Assembly (NCBI RefSeq): GCF_037811135.1
Contig: NZ_CP149130.1
Location: 2,972,501-3,036,500 of the forward strand
Direction: 5' to 3'
DNA length: 64,000 nt
From: Aeromonas rivipollensis
GTDB taxonomy: Bacteria > Pseudomonadota > Gammaproteobacteria > Enterobacterales > Aeromonadaceae
The first letter of the stretch is position 1. Every line of letters begins with the position of its first letter. The notes beneath the pieces are model-generated. The model did not search any database. It was not told the DNA's origin and saw only the letters and a list, made by a program, of their open reading frames with translations. A program made the translations under genes and the position numbers. This document shows, one piece after another, positions 11,162 to 18,887 of this stretch.

Positions 11162-12732
11162 CAGACAGGACTCCCGTTTTTCAACACTTCACCTTGATAA
11201 CGACCCGTCTGCAGGCTGGCGGGCCCTTTGCGGATCACGTGACGCAACAAGAACAGCTCCACCACCAGCAACGTGCTGTAGATGAGGAAGATGGAGATGA
11301 GGCTGAACCAGAGTTGGCCCGGTTGCAGCAAGGAGACCGACGCCGACACCGGCAGCACGTCGCTGATGGTCCAGGGCTGGCGGCCGAACTCGGCCACGAA
11401 CCAGCCCGCCTCTATGGCAATCCAGGGCAGCGGTATGCTCCAGAACAGGGCTTTGAGCAGTCGGGTCGATTGCACCAGCCGGCCCCGGCACAGTTGCAGG
11501 AAGGCGGCACCAAAGAGCAGCAGCAACACCACCCCTATGCCCACCATCAGCCTGAAGCTCCAGAACAGCGGCGCCACCTGGGGGATGGAGTCGTCCACCG
11601 CCTTAGCAATGGCCGCCTCGTCCGCCTTGCCAATCGCCTTGGCGTAGGGGGTGAGCAAGAGGCCGTAGCCGAGATCGGCGCGGTGGCGCTCGAAGGTGGC
11701 ACGAGCCTCGGCATTGCTACCATCCGCTCGCAGGGCTTCCAGGGCGTCGTGGGCCAACATGCCGCTGCGAATGCGCACCTCGTGCTCGGCCTTGAGATCT
11801 TTAAGGCCTGTCACCTGCTCATCCAGGGAGCGGGTGGCGATGATGCCCATCAGATAGGGGATCTTGACCGCGGCGTGGGTAGTCTCGGCGCGCTGATCCG
11901 GCAGGCCGAACAGGGTGAAGGAGGCCGGCGCTGGCTCGGTATGCCACTCCGCCTCGATGGCGGCGAGCTTGACCTTCTGCACCTCGCCGGTGCGATAGCC
12001 CGACTCGTCACCCAGTACGATGACCGAGAGGATGGCGGCGAGACCAAAGCCCGAGGCGATGGCGAAGGATCGCAGGGCGAAGCGCACCTCCATGCGGCGC
12101 AGCAGATACCAGCTGCTCACCCCCATTACGAACAGGGAGGCGGCCACATAACCCGCCGCCACTGTGTGGACGAACTTGACCTGGGCAACCGGGTTGAAGA
12201 TCACCGCCGCCACGTCCACCAGCTCCATGCGCATCGTCATGGGGTTGAACTCGGCGCCGACCGGGTTCTGCATCCAGCCGTTGGCGATGAGGATCCAGAG
12301 GGCGGAGAGGTTGGAGCCGAGCGCCACCAACGCCGTCACCAGCAGGTGCTGGCCCCGGGAGAGCTTGTCCCAGCCGAAGAAGAAGAGGCCGACCAGGGTG
12401 GATTCCAGGAAGAAGGCCATCAGCCCCTCCACCGCCAGCGGAGTGCCGAAGATGTCGCCGACATAGTGGGAGTAGTAGGCCCAGTTGGTCCCGAACTGGA
12501 ACTCCAGGGTGATCCCCGTAGTGACCCCCATGACGAAGTTGATGCCAAACAGCTTGCCCCAGAAGCGGGTGATGTCCTTGTAGATCACCTTGCCGGTCAT
12601 CACGTAGGCGGATTCGGCGATCACCAGGATCCAGGACAGCCCCAGGGTGAGGGGCACAAACAGAAAGTGGAACATCGCCGTCGCGCCGAACTGTATTCGG
12701 GAGAGGCTGACCACATCATCCAGGCTTATCAT
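11161..12732 (-). CDS. cydA: Cytochrome bd ubiquinol oxidase subunit I
   Basis: Heme-bearing subunit that oxidises quinol and reduces oxygen to water. His22 in TAMFHFLF corresponds to the E. coli heme b595 ligand His19; [11 protein letters not shown] carries the b558 His, and FRLMVGIG the axial Met. The quinol loop ([11 protein letters not shown] onward) is the long form, as in E. coli CydA. The start at 12732 ([12 protein letters not shown]) matches E. coli; the upstream in-frame ATG would add seven unlikely residues. No tol or ybgE genes follow, unlike the E. coli cydAB locus, so this may be a second bd oxidase of the genome. Confidence 0.95.
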   Translation of the reverse strand: MISLDDVVSLSRIQFGATAMFHFLFVPLTLGLSWILVIAESAYVMTGKVIYKDITRFWGKLFGINFVMGVTTGITLEFQFGTNWAYYSHYVGDIFGTPLAVEGLMAFFLESTLVGLFFFGWDKLSRGQHLLVTALVALGSNLSALWILIANGWMQNPVGAEFNPMTMRMELVDVAAVIFNPVAQVKFVHTVAAGYVAASLFVMGVSSWYLLRRMEVRFALRSFAIASGFGLAAILSVIVLGDESGYRTGEVQKVKLAAIEAEWHTEPAPASFTLFGLPDQRAETTHAAVKIPYLMGIIATRSLDEQVTGLKDLKAEHEVRIRSGMLAHDALEALRADGSNAEARATFERHRADLGYGLLLTPYAKAIGKADEAAIAKAVDDSIPQVAPLFWSFRLMVGIGVVLLLLFGAAFLQLCRGRLVQSTRLLKALFWSIPLPWIAIEAGWFVAEFGRQPWTISDVLPVSASVSLLQPGQLWFSLISIFLIYSTLLVVELFLLRHVIRKGPASLQTGRYQGEVLKNGSPV

Positions 12733-12753
12733 GCATGACTCTCTATGTTGCAT

Positions 12754-12840
12754 TTAACAGACAGGTTTTCGCCTGTTAAGTACAACACGTGCCATGACAC
12801 CTATAACAGATGCAGTTATAGTGAAATTCACCTATAACAG
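12754..12840. promoter_or_regulatory. Cluster of TAACAG motifs between cydA and the MocR gene
   Basis: Five copies of a TATAACAG/TTAACAG-type motif in 87 bases: TTAACAG 12754-12760; its complement CTGTTAA 12773-12779; CTATAAC 12801-12807; its complement GTTATAG 12815-12821; and CTATAACAG again at 12832-12840. Mixed direct and inverted copies are typical of MocR/PdxR-type operators, and the cluster spans the whole divergent promoter region. Confidence 0.6.
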
Positions 12841-12852
12841 TTAGGACGCACC

Positions 12853-14271
12853 ATGTCCCGTTACGGTCAGCTGGCTGCCTTGTTGCAGCAGCAGATAGAG
12901 AGCGGCCTCTGGCAGCCGGGGGAGCGCATCCCCTCCATCCGCCAGAGCTGCAAGACCCATGACCTCAGCCCCATGACGGTGCTGCAGGCCTACCAGTTGC
13001 TCGAGAGCCGCGGCCTCATCCTGGCCAGGCCTCAGTCCGGCTACTACGTCAAGGCCGCCACCTCCCCGCTGCAGGCGAGCGCGGCCCAGCAGGCCCACTA
13101 CAGCGGCTCGGTGGACATCAACGATCTGGTGTTCGAGGTGTTGCAGGCGAGCAAGTCCCGGGAGCTGGTGCCGCTGGGGCTCGCGGTGGCGGATCCCGCC
13201 CTCTTCCCCCATCCCCAGCTCGGCCGGGCACTGGCGAGCTGCATGCGCCGCCTCGACCCCTTCAGCACTGTGGCAGATCTCCCCCCAGGCAACGAGGCGC
13301 TGCGCCGCGCCATCGCCCAGCGTTACGCCAGCGACGGCCTGGCGGTGGACCCCCAGGAGATCATCATCACCACCGGCGCCATGGAGGCCCTCTCCCTCAG
13401 CCTGCAGGTGCTGACCGAACCCGGGGACTGGGTGGTGGTGGAGTCCCCCACCTTCTACGGCGCCCTGCAGGCCATAGAGCGCTTGCAGCTCAAGGTGGTG
13501 GAAATACCGGTGATCCCCGGGGTGGGCATCGATCTTGCCCTGCTCACCGAGGCCCTGGCCCAGCGTCCCATCAAGGCGTGCTGGCTGATGGGCAACGTCC
13601 AGCACCCCCTCGGCCACACCATGCCGGATGGCCACAAGCAGGGGCTGATGGCGCTGCTCAACGCCCATGAGGTGCCCCTGGTGGAGGACGACGTCTACGC
13701 CGAACTCTACTTTGGCCGCGAGCGGCCAAGACCCATCAAGTATTGGGATGCCCGGGGCGACAGCCTGCTGTGCGGCTCCTGGACCAAGTGTCTGGCGCCG
13801 GGCTTTCGGGTCGGCTGGGTAGTGGCGGGACCCCATGCCGAGCGCATCCAGCGGCTGCAACTGATGTCGACCCTCTCCACCAATGTGCCGAGCCAGCTGG
13901 CACTCGCCGACATGCTGCGCCAGGGCGGGGTGGATGCCCACTTTCGCCGCCTGCGCCACACCCTGGCCCAGCGCCAGCAACAGATGCGGGCGGCCCTGCT
14001 GCGCCTCTTCCAGGACGAGGTGCGCATCTCGACCCCGAATGGCGGCTACTTCCTCTGGCTGACATTCGACGAGCGCCTCGACAGCCGGGCACTCTATGCC
14101 CAGGCGCTGGCCAGCGGTTTCTCACTGGCCCCCGGGGCCCTGTTCTCGAGCCAGGGCCAGCACAACCACTGCCTGCGCCTCAACAGCGCCCATCCCTGGA
14201 GCCCGGCGCTGGAGGCCACCCTCACCCGGCTGGCGGCCCTGGTCCACCAGCAGCTCGTGCCCCATCAATAG
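12853..14271 (+). CDS. MocR-family regulator (GntR helix-turn-helix plus aminotransferase-like domain), YdcR-like
   Basis: Residues 1-70 form a GntR winged helix (RYGQLAALLQQQIESG, ESRGLILARPQSGYYV). Residues ~90-472 are a fold-type I PLP domain with Lys312 (GSWTKCLAPGFRVGW) as the likely PLP-binding lysine and Asp280 in EDDVY. It is strongly similar to E. coli YdcR. At the position normally occupied by a PLP-contacting Asn (NPLG) it has His251 (NVQHPLG). It is divergent from cydABX and the shared promoter carries repeated motifs, so it may regulate the oxidase and itself; that is inference. Confidence 0.9.
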   Translation: MSRYGQLAALLQQQIESGLWQPGERIPSIRQSCKTHDLSPMTVLQAYQLLESRGLILARPQSGYYVKAATSPLQASAAQQAHYSGSVDINDLVFEVLQASKSRELVPLGLAVADPALFPHPQLGRALASCMRRLDPFSTVADLPPGNEALRRAIAQRYASDGLAVDPQEIIITTGAMEALSLSLQVLTEPGDWVVVESPTFYGALQAIERLQLKVVEIPVIPGVGIDLALLTEALAQRPIKACWLMGNVQHPLGHTMPDGHKQGLMALLNAHEVPLVEDDVYAELYFGRERPRPIKYWDARGDSLLCGSWTKCLAPGFRVGWVVAGPHAERIQRLQLMSTLSTNVPSQLALADMLRQGGVDAHFRRLRHTLAQRQQQMRAALLRLFQDEVRISTPNGGYFLWLTFDERLDSRALYAQALASGFSLAPGALFSSQGQHNHCLRLNSAHPWSPALEATLTRLAALVHQQLVPHQ

Positions 14272-14281
14272 ACCACCAACG

Positions 14282-14308
14282 ACAAGGCCCCATGACGGGG
14301 CCTTGTTT
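14282..14308 (+). terminator. Terminator of the MocR gene
   Basis: Perfect 10-bp stem ACAAGGCCCC (14282-14291) / GGGGCCTTGT (14297-14306), loop ATGAC, followed by TT-rich sequence. It lies at a convergent junction and could serve both sides. Confidence 0.8.
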
Positions 14309-14325
14309 ATTCACCGGACATCGGG

Positions 14326-14784
14326 CTATCTGGCGTACGTTTCAGACTGCCGGGTAAAGCCAAGGGATTCGTAAAGCGACCTGGCCCTGTCATTGAATGA
14401 CATGACTTCCAGCTTGAGCTGGCTGGCATCATGGGCCTTGGCCCAGCCATCACAATGGGCGATCAGCGCCTTGCCGATGCCACGGGATCTGTGGTGCTCA
14501 TCCACTACCACTGTCGTGATGCGGCAGACGGGCAGCTTGGTAAGAAACGGAATGCTGTCATTGATGTCGAGCCGGGCGCTCAAGAAACCCACCACCAATC
14601 CCTCCACCAGGGCGACACAAAACAGCCGCCCCTCCCGTTGGATGGCGTCCAGCAGAAATGCCCGCTGCTGTGAAGAGGGAGGGCAGAACACTTCGGGAGC
14701 CTGCTCGAAGTGGATCTGCCCTATCTGCCGATCCAGTTCGACGATGGCGTCGAGATCCAGCTCGGTTGCCTTGCGTATTTCCAA
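14326..14784 (-). CDS. GNAT-family N-acetyltransferase
   Basis: GNAT fold: N-terminal IRKATELDLDAIVELD, the acetyl-CoA loop HHRSRGIGKALIAHC (R/Q-x-x-G-x-G/A pattern) and the C-terminal EVMSFNDRARSLYESLGF. I start it at a TTG (14784) because AAGGAG sits 6 bases upstream; an in-frame ATG at 14817 has no ribosome site and adds residues outside the domain. Product is 152 aa. Substrate unknown. Confidence 0.83.
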   Translation of the reverse strand: MEIRKATELDLDAIVELDRQIGQIHFEQAPEVFCPPSSQQRAFLLDAIQREGRLFCVALVEGLVVGFLSARLDINDSIPFLTKLPVCRITTVVVDEHHRSRGIGKALIAHCDGWAKAHDASQLKLEVMSFNDRARSLYESLGFTRQSETYAR

Positions 14785-14919
14785 TGGGTGCTCCTTGCCT
14801 GTGGCTGATGACCTCACCCCAGTGGCCTGGGGAAAAACCCATCATAGGAGGTGCCGGCACCAAGTTGAAGCGCCGAATGTATCCCCTTGTGGCAGAGGTT
14901 CACCCGGGTGACACCAACA

Positions 14920-14944
14920 ACAAGGCCCCATCACGGGGCCTTGT
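14920..14944 (-). terminator. Terminator of the yebE-like gene
   Basis: Perfect 10-bp stem ACAAGGCCCC / GGGGCCTTGT around ATCAC, almost identical to the hairpin at 14282-14306; on the minus strand it is followed by TTGTTGTTGG. Confidence 0.75.
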
Positions 14945-14969
14945 GGACAATCCTGATGGCAATGGGGGC

Positions 14970-15623
14970 TCAACCCGGCGCGCCCAGCTGGGCCACCTGG
15001 CGCTCTATGCTGGTTTTCAGGTTGTCATCGAGCTTGAGGGCACGGGCCAGCTCGTCGAGATAGCCGCGCTCCATGAAGTGATCCACCTCGACGGCGAGCA
15101 GGGAGGCGAGATAGACCTCGGTGGCCTGCTCCATGTCGGTCACCTCCCGGGCCAGGGCCTGGGGATCCAGCGGGCGGGCCAGCTCGGCGTCAATCCAGCG
15201 GGCGGCATCGGGTTGGCCCTGCTCGGTCAGGTACTGCTGGATCTTCTGGCGCTCGTTGCCGTCGATGTGGCCGTCGGCCCGGGCCGCCGCCACCATGGCG
15301 CGCACCAGCAAGCTGGCGCGGGCATCCAGTTCGGCGCCCGCCAGCTCGTTGAGGGGATGGGGCGTGCCGGCCGCTGGCGCACTCTGGTTCTGCTGCCAGT
15401 CCTGATAGAGCTTGTAGGCCAGCCCGCCGAGGGCGGCCGCCCCGCCCACCGCCGCCACCTTGGTGCCGTACTTGCGCATCTTCTTGTTGCCAAGCAGCAG
15501 CGCCATGGCCCCGGCGGCCAGCCCCCCCTGGGCCATGCCCTTCATCTGGGCCTTGCGACTGTCACCGCCATCGTTGAGCCAGCCCTTGCCAGCTCCCATC
15601 AATTGCTCCAGCATCTGTTTCAT
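14970..15623 (-). CDS. YebE/DUF533 family inner-membrane protein (TerB-like fold)
   Basis: 217 aa. The N-terminal Gly/Ala-rich part holds hydrophobic segments (GLAAGAMALLLG, VAAVGGAAALGGLAYKLY). The C-terminal half is a TerB-like helical domain (ARASLLVRAMVAAARADGHI, then a DxxER acidic segment). It resembles E. coli YebE, a membrane-stress-induced protein of unknown function. A strong GAGGAGGCCCC ribosome-site region precedes the ATG. It is divergent from the small-gene cluster at 15.7 kb. Confidence 0.85.
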   Translation of the reverse strand: MKQMLEQLMGAGKGWLNDGGDSRKAQMKGMAQGGLAAGAMALLLGNKKMRKYGTKVAAVGGAAALGGLAYKLYQDWQQNQSAPAAGTPHPLNELAGAELDARASLLVRAMVAAARADGHIDGNERQKIQQYLTEQGQPDAARWIDAELARPLDPQALAREVTDMEQATEVYLASLLAVEVDHFMERGYLDELARALKLDDNLKTSIERQVAQLGAPG

Positions 15624-15686
15624 GGGGCCTCCTCATTTGCATGAGCTGCCATGCTGGGCCGCCGCCGCTGAACTCAAGGTGAATGG

Positions 15687-15845
15687 ATGTCACTACCCCG
15701 CCTGTTGCTGCTGACCCTGCTCATGGCCGGGATCATCTGGTTGGATGAGTCCTGGTCGCTGCGGTTGTTATTGTCATCACTGGGCATTCTGGGGGGCATA
15801 ACCCTGGTCATAACAGGACGCCCCCCACAAGGAGACAAAGCATGA
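15687..15845 (+). CDS. Small two-span membrane protein, translationally coupled to the next gene
   Basis: A 52-aa reading frame with AAGGTG five bases upstream of the ATG. It has two hydrophobic segments (LPRLLLLTLLMAGIIWL, and LLLSSLGILGGITLVI) joined by DESWS. Its stop overlaps the ATG of the following gene (ATGA at 15842-15845), the arrangement expected of a coupled operon partner. I do not recognise the family. The ribosome site, overlap and membrane pattern together support a real gene. Confidence 0.6.
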   Translation: MSLPRLLLLTLLMAGIIWLDESWSLRLLLSSLGILGGITLVITGRPPQGDKA

Positions 15846-16144
15846 TGAAGATGGTCATATTGCTGCTCGGTGGCACCCTCTCCAGTGGCCTGCTCGCCAT
15901 AGAACAGGATCGGGAAACCCATCAGGCCGGGCTGGATCGGGCCTGTTCCAACGCCCAGCAACTGCTGATCGTGCAGGGTCGACAGCAGCGCATCGACGCC
16001 TGCATCAAGGAGGGGGGGAAAACGACCCGCTGCCAGCAGGAGTTTGCCAGCTTCGGCCAGCGCGAGGGCAACAAGCGCCCCGATTTTTCCAAGGTACCCG
16101 CCTGCCAGCAGGCCGAGGCCTACCGCAAGAGTGACCGGCAATGA
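15842..16144 (+). CDS. Hypothetical secreted protein with conserved cysteines
   Basis: 100 aa with an N-terminal signal peptide (MVILLLGGTLSSGLLA) and a mature part with four Cys (ACSNAQ, DACIKEG, TRCQQ, PACQQ), suggesting a small periplasmic disulfide-bonded protein. AAGGAG lies 7 bases before the first ATG. It overlaps the upstream membrane protein by four bases, and its stop overlaps an ATG at 16141. No family recognised. Confidence 0.7.
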   Translation: MMKMVILLLGGTLSSGLLAIEQDRETHQAGLDRACSNAQQLLIVQGRQQRIDACIKEGGKTTRCQQEFASFGQREGNKRPDFSKVPACQQAEAYRKSDRQ

Positions 16145-16158
16145 ACCGAGGAGACAAT

Positions 16159-16629
16159 ATGACCCCACCCCACGAGCTGACCCTGCAATTTCTCGCCGAA
16201 CCCGCCGACGTCAACTTCGGTGGCAAGGTCCATGGCGGCATGGTGATGAAGTGGATCGATCAGGCCGGCTACGCCTGCGCCGCCGGCTGGTGTGGCGGCT
16301 ATGCCGTCACCGTCTATGTGGGGGGCATCCGCTTTTTGCGCCCCATCCAGATAGGCCAGCTGGTGGAGGTGCACGCCAGGGTGATCCACACGGGCACCAC
16401 CAGCATGCACCTGGCGGTGGATGTCTACAGCCGCCACCCCACTGATCCCCAGCGCCACAAGACCACCCACTGCATCATCATCTTCGTGGCCATGGACGAG
16501 CACGGCAAGCCGAGCCCTGTGCCCCAATGGCAGCCGGTGAGCGAGCAGGATCTGAGCTTGCAGCAGTACGCCAAAAAACTGATGGCCCTGCGCGAAGAGC
16601 TCGACAAGGAGATGCGCCAGCACATGTGA
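16159..16629 (+). CDS. Hotdog-fold acyl-CoA thioesterase
   Basis: Cytoplasmic thioesterase of the BFIT/YciA type. The signature NFGGKVHGGMVMKWIDQAGY gives the hotdog helix with the catalytic Asp region, and VYVGGIRFLRPIQIGQ the central strand. About 156 aa from the ATG at 16159, chosen for GAGGAG five bases upstream; an ATG at 16141 that overlaps the previous stop (ATGA) would add six residues. It follows the secreted-protein gene without a gap and is likely coexpressed. Confidence 0.87.
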   Translation: MTPPHELTLQFLAEPADVNFGGKVHGGMVMKWIDQAGYACAAGWCGGYAVTVYVGGIRFLRPIQIGQLVEVHARVIHTGTTSMHLAVDVYSRHPTDPQRHKTTHCIIIFVAMDEHGKPSPVPQWQPVSEQDLSLQQYAKKLMALREELDKEMRQHM

Positions 16630-16716
16630 GGCCCTTCAAGCCCCGGGCAACCGGGGCGTGTCTTCACGGCCCGCGGCGGTATAATGGCGCCCACTCTGCC
16701 CCCATGAGAAACCAAG

Positions 16717-16872
16717 ATGTCACTGGAAAATGCACCGCCCGAGGTCAAACTCGCGGTGGATCTGATAGAACTGCTGGAAACCAACCAGATTGCCCCTGAT
16801 CTCGCCCTGGCGGCGCTCGCCATCGTCCGCCGGGACTATGAGCGCAAGCTCGAGGAAGGCCGGGCGCACTGA
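16717..16872 (+). CDS. ybaM: YbaM-like DUF2496 protein
   Basis: 51 aa reading [20 protein letters not shown], very close to E. coli YbaM ([17 protein letters not shown]). A small acidic helical cytoplasmic protein of unknown function. No strong Shine-Dalgarno motif is seen directly upstream. The sequence match rather than context carries the call. Confidence 0.85.
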   Translation: MSLENAPPEVKLAVDLIELLETNQIAPDLALAALAIVRRDYERKLEEGRAH

Positions 16873-16927
16873 CGCTTTGCTCTCGACCCTCTCCCTTCAC
16901 CCCTTCCCTTCCCACCCAGGAGGCGCT

Positions 16928-17395
16928 ATGTCAGAACCCGTTCGCTTCGAAACCGGCAAGGCCATGCTGCTTGGCGGCCTGCGCCGCCATCACAGCTTCC
17001 AGCACGGCGACTTCGGTGGCCAGTGGCGCGACTTCAGCGCCCTTGGCCCCCTGCCGGGTCAGCTGGGGGAGCACGCCTACGGTGTCATCTGCGCCGCCAC
17101 CGCCACCGAGTGCGAATATATGTGCGCGGTAGAAGTCGCGGCGCTGGAGGTCTTGCCCAAAACCCTGGGCCGGATGCGGATCGCCCCCCAGACCTATGCG
17201 GTCTTTCGCCATCTGGGCCATGTCGATGCCCTGCCCCAGACCTGGCAGGCCGCCCTCGACTGGCTGGCTCGGTCCAGCTGGGAATCCGCCAACAAGCCGG
17301 ATTTTGAGCGCTACGGCGACGCCTTTGACCCGGATAGCGGCAGCGGCGAGGTGGAAGTCTGGCTCGCCGTGGTGCCGAAGCAATCCCTGGCCTGA
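16928..17395 (+). CDS. GyrI-like / AraC effector-binding domain protein
   Basis: 155 aa stand-alone small-molecule-binding (SHS2/GyrI) domain: CEYMCAVEVAALEVLP, PQTYAVFRHLGHVDALPQTW, and the ending KPDFERYGDAFDPDSGSGEVEV, the family's FExY and strand pattern. No DNA-binding domain is present. AGGAGG precedes the ATG by five bases. It ends 21 bases from a convergent LysR gene. Possible roles include ligand sequestration or gyrase modulation, as for SbmC, but nothing here decides. Confidence 0.78.
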   Translation: MSEPVRFETGKAMLLGGLRRHHSFQHGDFGGQWRDFSALGPLPGQLGEHAYGVICAATATECEYMCAVEVAALEVLPKTLGRMRIAPQTYAVFRHLGHVDALPQTWQAALDWLARSSWESANKPDFERYGDAFDPDSGSGEVEVWLAVVPKQSLA

Positions 17396-17416
17396 GGCCT
17401 CGGGCCAGGCTTGTAC

Positions 17417-18271
17417 CTACCTGGGCCCCATCACCTCGTCACAGAGCGCGATCAGGGCCTCGCACAGCCGGCTGAGGGGCTCACTCTCCCCGGCCCCTAG
17501 GTGCAGGGCCAGCTCCACCGAGCGCACCGCCGGCCAGTCCACCAGCGCCACCTGATCGGGCTGCAGCAAGCGGGCGGGCAGCAGGCTCACCCCTATGCCC
17601 GCGCTCACCGCCCCCTGCAGGCTGGCGAGGCTGGCACTGACGTAGGCGATGCGCCAGGGGATCCCCCTGGCATCCATGGCCTCGGTGATCTGGCGCCGAT
17701 AGAGGCCTTCGCTCGGAAACACCACCAGGGGAACCGGCTCCCGCTGGCTGGCTGGCCAGTCGCGGCTGTCGACCCAGGCCAGCGGCTCGCGCCAGCGGGC
17801 GATGGGCTCCCCCTGCCCCCGCCCCTGCTTGATCAGCGCCAGATCCAGCTCCCCCCCTTCGAAGGCCTGCCACAGGGCGTGGCTAAGTCCGCTTTGCACC
17901 TCCAGCCTCACCTCGGGGTATTGCCGGGCAAAAGCCGCCAGCACCGCCGTCATGGCGCCGGCGGCGAAATCCTCGGGCACCCCGAGGCGCAGGGGGTGAC
18001 TGGCCTCGCTCACCCGCTCCCCCGCCCGGGCCAGCAGCCCCAGGATGCGGCGCGCCAGCCCCAGCAGCTTCTCCCCCTGGGCCGTGGTCACCACCTGGCG
18101 GCCGGATCTGTCGAGCAGCGGGCAACCGAGCTGCTGCTCGAGGCGGCGCATCTGCTGGCTGATGGTGGACTGGGTCAGGTGCATCCGCTCGCCGGCACGG
18201 GTGAAACTGCCGGTCTCGACGATGGCGACAAAGCTCTGCAGCAGGTGGGGATCCAGCAAGGGTCGCTCCAT
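17417..18271 (-). CDS. LysR-family regulator, LrhA-like
   Basis: LysR regulator with helix-turn-helix LLQSFVAIVETGSFTRAGERM and QSTISQQMRRLEQQLG; the RPLLDPHLLQSF opening resembles the LrhA/HexA branch. The ATG at 18271 follows GGAG by 9 bases; an ATG at 18286 lacks a ribosome site. It is divergent from the deaminase/transporter pair, and a T-N11-A palindrome lies between them, so local control of that pair is likely. Confidence 0.88.
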   Translation of the reverse strand: MERPLLDPHLLQSFVAIVETGSFTRAGERMHLTQSTISQQMRRLEQQLGCPLLDRSGRQVVTTAQGEKLLGLARRILGLLARAGERVSEASHPLRLGVPEDFAAGAMTAVLAAFARQYPEVRLEVQSGLSHALWQAFEGGELDLALIKQGRGQGEPIARWREPLAWVDSRDWPASQREPVPLVVFPSEGLYRRQITEAMDARGIPWRIAYVSASLASLQGAVSAGIGVSLLPARLLQPDQVALVDWPAVRSVELALHLGAGESEPLSRLCEALIALCDEVMGPR

Positions 18272-18288
18272 GGGGGGATTCTCCATTT

Positions 18289-18313
18289 ATAAAATCACTG
18301 AAAGTCATTTTAT
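18289..18313. promoter_or_regulatory. LysR-type operator (T-N11-A palindrome)
   Basis: ATAAAAT (18289-18295) and ATTTTAT (18307-18313) are perfect inverted arms separated by exactly 11 bases, the LysR-box geometry. It lies 18 bases upstream of the LysR ATG and about 70 bases upstream of the deaminase start. Confidence 0.65.
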
Positions 18314-18383
18314 CATTTAATTTCCAAATGACTTGCGGGCCCGTTAGGCTGCCGTCACCCCCCTCTTTTCCCAGGATGATCCC

Positions 18384-18887
18384 ATGTCACAGCCTCCCCA
18401 GTCCGGTGCCCGCCCGGTGAACGCCCTCAGTGCCGTCTCGGCCCCCAGCCATCAGGCATGGCTGGAGCAGACCCTGCAGCTGGCCCTGACCCACCGCCAG
18501 CAGGGGGGCCGCCCCTTCGCCGCCCTCTTGGTGCGAGACAACCAGCTGGTGGCAAGCGCCGTCAACCGCATGCTGGAAGCGGGGGATCCCAGCCGTCACG
18601 CCGAGCTGGAGGCGCTGCGGGAGGGGAGCCGCAAGGGCCCGCTTGCGGGAGCCATCGTCTATGCCAGCGGCCACCCCTGCCCCATGTGCCTCTGCGCCCT
18701 GGTGATGAACGGCATCAGCGCCGTCTACTACGCCTTCGACAACGAAGACGCGGCCCCCTTCGGCTTTGACAGCAGCGCGGCCTACGCGGCGCTGCGCCTG
18801 CCGCTCTGCCCGCCGCCCCTGCCCCTCGTCAAGTTGCCAAGCCCCATACCGGCCGCCGCCCTCTACGGCCCCCAGTCCCATGGTTAA
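18384..18887 (+). CDS. Nucleoside/nucleobase deaminase (cytidine deaminase-like, zinc)
   Basis: Zinc deaminase of the CDA/TadA/guanine-deaminase superfamily: HAELEAL supplies the zinc His and catalytic Glu, GHPCPMCLCALVMNGI the PCxxC zinc cysteines. 167 aa, cytoplasmic. Its end overlaps the start of an MFS transporter by 8 bases. Together with the divergent LysR gene this looks like uptake and deamination of a base or nucleoside, which is inference. Substrate cannot be read from the motif. Confidence 0.85.
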   Translation: MSQPPQSGARPVNALSAVSAPSHQAWLEQTLQLALTHRQQGGRPFAALLVRDNQLVASAVNRMLEAGDPSRHAELEALREGSRKGPLAGAIVYASGHPCPMCLCALVMNGISAVYYAFDNEDAAPFGFDSSAAYAALRLPLCPPPLPLVKLPSPIPAAALYGPQSHG

